Shown here: piece by piece, positions 38,605-64,000 of the stretch
How the letters are laid out: every line of letters begins with the position of its first letter
Position numbering within the stretch: the first letter of the stretch is position 1
NCBI RefSeq assembly: GCF_000972845.2
Contig: NC_040028.1
Span: forward strand, 19,372,210 to 19,436,209
DNA: 64,000 bases
Reading direction: 5' to 3'
From: Larimichthys crocea
Taxonomy: Eukaryota > Chordata > Actinopteri > Sciaenidae
Made by a program: the position numbers and the translations under genes
The notes under the pieces: generated by a model
Told to the model about the DNA's origin: nothing
The model's database searches: none
The model's input: only the letters and a program-made list of their open reading frames with translations

Positions 38605-40304
38605 TATATCTGGTCTGGAGAGGTGAGAACATTTCAAGCGACTGTCTGCATTTGAGACAAACAACAACACGTCAGATTAAACCAATCAAACAGAGGGAGT
38701 CGTGGTGGTACAGGGCCAGGCGAGGCGAGGCGAGGAGTTTGGCCCAGTTTGAGGAACTCCTCCTCCTCCTCCTCCTCTGCCCAACGATATTGACATCAGC
38801 AAACAGAACAAAGAGGAGGTCGACGTCTCCTTCTCATCACTTTGTTCAGTAACATATTGCTTCTTCTGTATTGTACACCGGGGGGTACCACGCTTTATCC
38901 CTGTAACACTGCAGCCGACGTCAGTTTCAGCTTTATGTTCAAGTGCTGCTGTGCAAAAAAGAAAAAACACAAGGCGAGTTCCTTTTCACTGTCAAACCCA
39001 GCTGAGAAAACAGAATAATAAAAAATGAAATAAAACAGATCAGGACCGAGTGAAAGCAGAGTCTGTAAGGTGCCTCTATTTTTTTTTTTTTTCTTTTCAC
39101 ATACTGGATATCTCCTCTGATTGTTTCAAAGTTCTCTGTACATGAGGGGTTGAATTTTTCAGTCAAACAATAAGCAGGCATTTAAAAAAAACTAAAAAAA
39201 CTAAAACGTTGTCATACTGAAAGTATATTTATCCTTTAAGATTGCACTTTACTGATTGCTAATCACAGCACGAAACCCACCAAAGATTTTTTTTGTCTGT
39301 TTTTTTTAAAGGAAAAGAGGCTCAAACATAAAGAATAGCACTGATGGGATTTGGAGGGAGTCGTCCGGGCCTGTGAGCGGGTGGTTTTTTATGCTGGTGT
39401 GATGATGATGATGATGATGATGCATGTCCAGTTTGTTAGTTTTTTGGGGGAGGAAATAAAGCAATGACTGATCAGTGTCGATGAGGTTGTTCCATTCCAG
39501 ATAAAAGTCATTTATTAGTCAGCCGGCTGTGAGGAAAAAAGGTGAAAGTCGTCCAGCTCAGCAATGAAGGCTCCAGCAGGGGCAAAAAAAAGAAATCCGT
39601 GGTGAAACTGCGCCCTCTGATGGTCACGAATCAGACTCACAGAGGCGCAACAATACTGCCTTTAAACTCCAACCGAGGCCTTTCCTGCGTGATCCAGTCC
39701 AACACGTCTTTCTGCACACGCGGGGAAATCCCATTCTGTAAAATCGGGGGTCGTTCACATTATGAATGCTGGAAAAAGCAGCCGAACAATGATGAAAAGA
39801 AGGAAGAAAAAAAAAGAGAGATACCAAAAAAAAAAAAGAGACAACTTTTGCGATTGCATTATATATAATTTTTTTTTTTTTTGTCCAAATAAAGAGTGCG
39901 AGTTCATCTTAAAAATCAAAGTGAAACATTTACAAACAGTGCTGTAAAAGACAGTTCCCTATTAAAACTCCAAACAATGACAATAACAGATCCTGCCGTC
40001 TAATTCCTTCCAAACCAAGGAGGATCCAGAAGTGACCCTGTTTTGTGCTCCACCTCTCCATCTTCCCTCCTTCATGACGGATGAGAGTGTGTGTATAAGG
40101 TGTTTGTGTAAGGTGTGTGTGTGTGCATCTATAGGTGTGTGGATGTGCGTCCAGGCCAGCTGAAAAACATTCATAGGGAGATCCCGCTCCCCCGGCTGCC
40201 TGCCTGTGTGTGTGTTTGTATATGAGTGTGTTTGTATATGTGTGTTTATGTGTGTGTTGATCTCTCTCTTTATCTCTCTCTCTCTCTCTCTCTTTCCGTC
40301 TGAT

Positions 40305-58027
<17,723 letters not shown>

Positions 58028-59330
58028 CTGTGAAAGAATACAGAGGAGGTGTAAGACGGGTGTTTTAGCATGACTAAGTAGGTTCTCCCCCCCCACACAC
58101 ACACACACACACACACATTCAGTTATTCACACATGGACATTTACAATGTTTGGTGTGCACCCTGCCGAGAGACGAACACATTTTTAAAATAGACACGGAC
58201 TCATGTTTTCGGAAAACCGTCACAAGCTGACAGACAAAAGATGCACACAAACTGTGCAAACTCAGCCAGTCAGCGCACAGCGTGACTCCCTCTTCGCCAT
58301 AATAAAGATTTTCAATTGCCTGGTGGGCTGCTGCAGGGCTAATAACACTTCATAACGCTGAATAAAATCCTCTTAACACTTCAATGGAACACAAATACTC
58401 GCTTTGATATACAGCAAGCCGACGATGTTCACTCTCTAAACACTCGTGTAAGGACGATAATTGATGCTTGGAGATCATGTTTGACCCTTTAAGATAATAT
58501 TTTGTGCACATGACACTCACACACACACACACACTTCTCGGTGCGTCCATACATCCACCCCCTCCCCTTGTGCACGCTGCCTCTGCTAAAGTGGGCAGCA
58601 GTGCCCCAGCTCCTCAGCTCCGCGCTGTGGCTTTAAGAGGGATACTCAGATGGAGCCAATGACAACAATGCATGTTCCGTATCCCTCAGCTGGGGCCGAC
58701 CTGAGGTAACCCTCCCTCTTATTATTTTAGCAGCAGTACATGGAGGAATGCAAGCACGGCAAATAGACTCTAAACATCTCTATTACTCTCCGCTGCCAGG
58801 CACCAGCGGCGGGGAGATGTGTGGCCCAGAATCGTCCTCTGAAAGCAAAACCACGGCCGTCATGAGACACACACAAAAAAAAACAAAAGAGAGAAGCTGC
58901 TCAGCTGGTCAGGAATGACATATAGCTGGTTTGATGATGCTGAACACAACGTTATACCCATGTGGCCCGTCACACACCAAAAAAATCCACTCCAGATAAG
59001 TTATCGACATTATTTTTTACAGATTTCACCACAAATTGCGAGAGGAAAAATGATTTAGTGCCACAAATTGTTCCACTAGCTCTTAGATTCTCAAGCGAAA
59101 GGCTAATCCTGACTGTGTTTATGTGTGTTTATGTGTGTGTGTGTGTGAGGGAGGTAGGGAGGTAGAGAAAGAAAGAGGGGAGGATTTACTCTCTCTCTCT
59201 CTCTCAATCTGCAACCCCCCAGATCTCGCCTCTCAGGTCTAAGTCCCTCAGGTACTCCTGGCTGTGCTTGTGCTATTGTATTGTTGTCCAGGATGTCCTT
59301 CGGCTTCAGGTCTTGGTAGGCCCAGATAGC

Positions 59331-59357
59331 GTTGCCATGGTAACGGCTGGGGCGGGG
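59331..59357. promoter_or_regulatory. RFX X-box next to GC box
   Basis: GTTGCCATGGTAAC (59331-59344) is a near-perfect palindromic X-box. GGGGCGGGG (59349-59357) is a GC box five bases away. The pair looks like a compact promoter or enhancer core in the klf12 5' intron. Confidence 0.45.
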
Positions 59358-61459
59358 TAGGAGTTGCAGCCTCGGTCCAGCCTCAAGCCATGTGTTAAAG
59401 AGAAGGAAAAAAGAGGAGGAAGAAGAAGAGAAGGAGGAGAGAAGGAGGAGTGCACCGAGACAAGGCAGGAGAGTGAGGTTTGTTTTTTACTCGAGATGAC
59501 CGACGTTCAGAGGAGAAAATATCGATTTCTTTTCCACGTAAAATCGCTTCGAATTTCCCCCGGACTCAAAAAAAAGTTCACGTCGTCCAAACTTATCTGT
59601 TCTCCTGTTTTAATTCTGCACAGCGACACGCAGCCAAAAAACATCTCTCAACTTTCCGAGTCGGGTTAATCCAGTCTGGTTTGTGATCACTGTGCTTAAT
59701 GAACTGGCCTGCAAGCAGGATACTCATAGGAAATCAATAGCCATCGCATACCTCTGCTTGTTACTGTAATGATTAAAGAGCTCACAGCACTGTGGGAGAG
59801 AGACCTAACGCTGAGTAATGAGCTAACAAAGCGGACGCGTATCGAAGAGGTCGCGTCGACGTGCTTTTGTTCCCGCGTCTGCCGCACGAGATAACGACAC
59901 GGCGGGAATTTGTCAGGAGGCAATAAAACAAAATGTGTGTCCGCCATTCTCTATCGCTAAATTTGGTCTGTTGGTGGCAGGCTTAGGCAACCGGCAGTGT
60001 GCTGTCCATCAGCAGTATGAGGCTCTGTGTGTGGGAGATGGAGAGAGAGAGGGAGGGGGGGTTTAGAGGGAAACAGGGTAGATTAAGATCACCTTTCCAT
60101 TTGCTGCACTCTGAAATGAAATGGCCATCCCAGGTGTGTGGGGGAGTTGGATGGAGAGAGGAGAGAGGAGAGGAGGGTAGTGGAGTGTTGAGGCATCTCA
60201 TTTCTCTCTCTCCCTCGTCTCCGACCCACCCTCCTCCCGTCCCCACCAAAATCCCCAGAATAAAAAAAAAAAAAAAAAGGTAAAGGGAGCAGGTGAAGAT
60301 TGAGGCCAGTCCTCGCAGACATAAATGCTTGAAATATACATATTTCACCGTCTGCTGCCCTCTTTGCCTTTTTTTTTTTTTCTGTTTGTGCTTATTTTGC
60401 TAATGCATTTCCAAGTATGGAGTCAAACTCCCACCACGCAGCCTGCTCGCCTGTGACCTCAGGACCTGCAGGTTCTCTGATGGCTATCGGCTCGCTCTGT
60501 GCTGATGGGTGGCGATAGCAGCAGCAGGATAAACCGACCCCCATGGATCAATTATTAGGTGACAGACCTCAGACCTTCTTCTTCAAGACACACGTGTCCA
60601 CACGCAAACCAAAAACATGTACGAATCTAATCTACGAGATGTCTTTTAGCTTTATCGTACCTGTGCTGTGAGTTCTCTCAGCACATGCGAGTGTGAAGAC
60701 AGATCCAGCCTAACGCCGTCTGTCTCTCTCTGGGTGTTTGTTCAAACAGCAATGAAACACATCGAAATTTAAGCTTAAACAAACCAGATTTCGTGTGTGT
60801 GTGTGTGTGTGTGTGTGTGTACCATCTCTGTTCTCTTTCCCATGTGCACATACAGTACTTTCACACACACACCCTGAAACACACTGTAACAGACGGCCTC
60901 GCCAATGCTTTGTTCCCATGTCGAACGCCCAGAGCAACTGGGTGCATCTGTGTCACAGAGGCTGGACCTGCTGCTACAGGGCCGGGATGGAAGAGCGATG
61001 GAAAAGAGGTGTAGGAGGGAGGGGAGAGAGGGAAGGGAAGGGAAGGAGGAGATACACGAGGAAGTGTTAAGGAAGGTGATAGCAAGGGAAGAAGTGAGCG
61101 AGGGTAAGGGAGGGCTTGTCGAGGAGCGCAGGAGTTGCTGGCAGGAGCAGTGGTTAGGGAAGCAACCAAAGGGGAGTTGAAGAGGTTGAGGGAGAGAGGG
61201 GGGTGTTTGGTTGGGAGGAAGGGAGTCAGAGAAGCGAGAGAGAGAGAGAGAGGGTAGAGAGGGGATATGGACCGGAGCCAAGGCCCGGTCGAGCGCAAAG
61301 CACACGGTGTAAGAATGCCAACAGACCCCTCCTCCTCCTCCTCCTCCTCCTCCCTCCCTCCCTCCCACCCGGTCCTGCTACCAAAGAGACGAGAGAACGA
61401 AGGCAGCGAAGAAAAAAAACATTTCAAAATGTTGCAAATGGGAAACAAATGATGGCCGT

Positions 61460-61490
<31 letters not shown>

Positions 61491-62004
61491 GGACAGAGCT
61501 GTAGGTGATGTTAGATGTTTCCTGTGTTTTCGCTCGGTGTTGTGCGCCTCTGGCCGCGACTCACTTCCCCTCTTCGGTGCCCCTGGACACCCCGATGTGA
61601 CACGTTTGGCCTGATAACCAGCCTACAACTGCAAGCTCACCAGCACACTCCTCCGCTTCCTCTCTCTCTCTTTTGAGCAAGTCAGAGAAGCGGGTGATCT
61701 GACCACGCTCGTTAGACCGGTAACGAGAACTGGAAAATAAAGGGTCTGAGATGTTTGGTGAAAAACATCTTGCTCGATAGCCACAGCTGATTTTCATGAT
61801 AAACTGTTCATGACCTCATCTCATTGTTGGCCTCATTCTGGTCTTGAGAGTCCGTTCGAATAGTTCCCCGCAGAGCTACTACTTTAAGAGTAACTGCACC
61901 CAGGCGGATTAACAGCGTGGTGTGGTTGAAGGTTCAACAGACTTGAACCTTCAACCCGCAGACGTCAGCGCTGCCCCATGGACTGTATGAGAGACGTGGA
62001 CGTA

Positions 62005-62130
62005 CGGTGAGCCAATGTGTGTCTTTGCTAATGTCCATCAGGGGGCGACTCCACTGGATGCAAAAAGAAATGGAGCTCTATGAGAAAATAACCTCAGCTC
62101 TCACGTGATTTATGACCTTGGTATTTATCC
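62005..62130. repeat. Dispersed percomorph repeat (cagggggcgactcc type)
   Basis: It contains tttgctaatgtccatcaggg, gggcgactccactggatgc and ctatgagaaaataacctcag, recognised from memory as a frequent fish repeat. Its CCATCAGGGGGCGAC resembles a CTCF core. Confidence 0.5.
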
Positions 62131-64000
62131 CGATCACTGGTTTGCATGTTCATTTGGTAAATTCTGATGATTATGATCACGCTTACAGTCACCAGCTGCA
62201 CCCTCTCATACAAATACAGCAACTCTAGAGGCTTTAAAACGATACTCCACAAACCGATGTTTGACGTCACGGTTCTGATACAGTCTGTGGTCCTGCCCTG
62301 CAAAAGCAAAGTGCATAAACTACATGTTTAGTTCTATTCAGCATGCAATATTTAGATTTTTTGTTGCTCTGACATTTTGGTAATTTATTTTGTTATTGAA
62401 CCACATAAATAAGTCAGTCGCTAACTGGAATCATAATCATAACACCAGATAAACAAGTGCTGCTAAAAGCTACCCAGCTCCGAGTCCCCTTGGGTTGCCA
62501 TAGATTGTGTAACATACATAGAATAGCGTGAAGTGAACGTCTTACAACATGTACACTTTTAATAAGCAGCTTTAAACTTCTAAAAAAAAAAAAAGGAGAA
62601 GTGAAAAACTCCAAAAATGGCTGACTTAAGCTCTCACGGAGTGTTTTCTTTTCTCAGCGAAGACAGAAACCTGAGACGAGCTGTTAAGTTCCCTAAACGT
62701 CTGCACAGAAGACAGATCAAAGTCTGTCAAAATCAAAGCCGCCGAGGCTGAGGCTGAAAGGCTGACTTGTATGAGTCAAACTGCAAACACACGCCGGATC
62801 CTACATCTCCCACAATGCACCCAATACTTGCCTTGTTTGGTAAATATGCTTTAAAGTGATGTTGTCAAAGTGTAACGCAGGTAAGTCCTCTGACAAAACT
62901 CCCTGCAGAGCCACAGAGAGGATACGTAACGACTGTTTTCCCCACCGTGACGAACGAACTGACCTTCATGTGTAAAATGGGTGGAATTCCCCTTTAATGA
63001 CTTTCTGATAGCAAACGGCACATACCAGGTAAACAGGATGATGCTGTTTGTTGTGTGTGTGTGTGTGTGCGTGCAGACTTCACTCCTGGATGTACTCAGA
63101 TGGACATAGTCTCTCTCTCTCTTTTTATTTTTTATTTTTTCTAATCATTCCTGGCACTCTGTGAATGGTCTCAGAATTTCCATTTCATAAACCGTATTTT
63201 CCTTGGCAGGAGCGGCGAGTGAAGTCTTTTTGGATGCTTCTGGGACATTTTTGAACGGGGCTCAAGAGAGCAGAGCTGCTGCTACCTCACCGCTCGTAGG
63301 AGCATGGACTTCTCTAACCTTCTCCAACTCCCCCCAATGAGCACAATGGTATCAAACCATAGATTGTATGCACTATATGGCTATATGAAAAGGAGAGAAG
63401 AAAGGTCCCTTTAGGGTTAAAACCCCCTTAGAGATGCACTCAACTGATGCACTTTACCTCAAAACACCGTGCCCTTTTCCTCTGGGAAGAAATCAGTTCC
63501 ACAGGGAGGTGGGAGGTAGAGCAGGGAACACAGCTTTCTTTATGAACACAGCTATTATTAGACAGAATACACGTCTCGTGTTGGGTGTTTTCATCTCTGG
63601 GACATACAGAAAAACAAGTGGAGCTTATCAGGTCCTATCAATTTAAAACCTGAATGTCAGCCTGTCTTGTCTGTCTGATACGATCTGGGCTTCACTTGTT
63701 GTTGTTTTGAGTTTGATGTGATGTACACGAATGACTGGGCTTCCTACTGCGCCTTTTTTTCTTGACGTCACCAAAGAAATTCGCCTCCGCAACAAAACAC
63801 ACACGACAAAAACATCGTTTTATTTAAATAGCTCAGCACCGAGCGATAAATTACTCCCAAGATTCATCACTAAATAGAACGGCGGGGAGGGAGGGGGGCT
63901 TGCATGAGCGCTCTCGAAGCTCGGGCTGGTGATGAGGGAGGATATTATCGACGAATGCTTGTCAAAAAAATGTCATGCACGGTGAAAGAAATAAAGGCAG

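Larger units (their letters stand above)
35300..40304 (-). other. klf12: Probable long klf12 3' UTR
   Basis: About 5 kb downstream of the klf12 stop is AT-rich and free of plausible coding exons, and ends at a good AATAAA on the - strand. Mammalian KLF12 also has a multi-kilobase 3' UTR. The stretch contains two (TG)n tracts, a (GAT)n run near 39404-39422, several T-runs and the Tc1-like element at 37877-38604. Earlier AATAAA copies exist, so shorter isoforms are possible. The extent is inference. Confidence 0.4.
58028..64000 (-). other. klf12 upstream intron (5' side), gene-free to the window edge
   Basis: No first coding exon of klf12 was found. The region has (CA)n/(TG)n at 58094-58118, 60793-60820 and 61460-61487, purine-rich DNA at 61011-61260, an RFX/Sp1 motif pair near 59331-59357, and the dispersed repeat at 62005-62130. 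Confidence 0.5.

Noticed and set aside
59170..59400. - strand open stretch reading IWAYQDLKPKDILDNN
   Set aside because: No family recognised, no convincing splice pair, and it overlaps the X-box/GC-box pair; treated as non-coding.
60861..61487. Ser/Pro/Leu-rich - strand open frame of ~208 residues
   Set aside because: It is the translation of a purine/pyrimidine-rich tract and (TG)n repeats; no domain or conserved motif.

Overview
This window reads as vertebrate nuclear DNA, most likely from a percomorph teleost fish. The genes are split by GT-AG introns and there are many long (TG/CA)n microsatellites. There are also a Tc1-like transposon and several short interspersed elements that I recognise from memory as common in percomorph genomes. 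No bacterial, organellar, viral, tRNA, rRNA or CRISPR features were seen.

Two protein-coding genes can be supported, both Kruppel-like zinc-finger transcription factors arranged tail to tail. klf5 is on the + strand: four coding exons between 28698 and 31209, 428 residues, apparently complete. klf12 is on the - strand: five coding exons between 58027 and 40305, about 363 residues if translation starts at 58010, with further 5' exons probably beyond the right edge. KLF5 and KLF12 are also neighbours on human chromosome 13q22, so this is conserved synteny. Here the last coding exons are about 9 kb apart and the proposed poly(A) signals only about 2 kb apart.

Layout. 1-28.3 kb has no gene; it is mostly AT-rich with stretches that look like conserved non-coding DNA. 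It is interrupted by an L2-type LINE remnant (14.3 kb), a ~58-bp satellite with a 232-bp higher-order period (15.6-16.3 kb), a 49-nt perfect palindrome and a CpG-rich promoter-like block (16.4-16.8 kb). 28.3-33.2 kb holds the klf5 promoter, gene and ~2 kb 3' UTR, the latter carrying a minisatellite and a tRNA-derived SINE. 33.2-35.3 kb is the short convergent intergenic segment with MITE fragments. 35.3-40.3 kb is the probable long klf12 3' UTR, with an internally deleted Tc1-like element. 40.3-58.0 kb holds the klf12 coding exons and introns, rich in (TG)n. 58.0-64 kb is the 5'-side klf12 intron, with purine tracts and one promoter-like RFX/Sp1 motif pair.

The two proteins bind similar CACCC/GC-box DNA through nearly identical three-finger domains but differ outside it. 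klf5 keeps a PY motif and a Ser/Pro phosphodegron typical of the KLF5 activator. klf12 keeps the PVDLS motif that recruits CtBP corepressors. I did not find a wholly new system. The most interesting points are an apparent loss of a ~21-residue klf12 cassette exon, a weak klf5 exon 1 donor, the satellite/palindrome/CpG cluster near 16 kb, and a local duplication at the Tc1 insertion edge.
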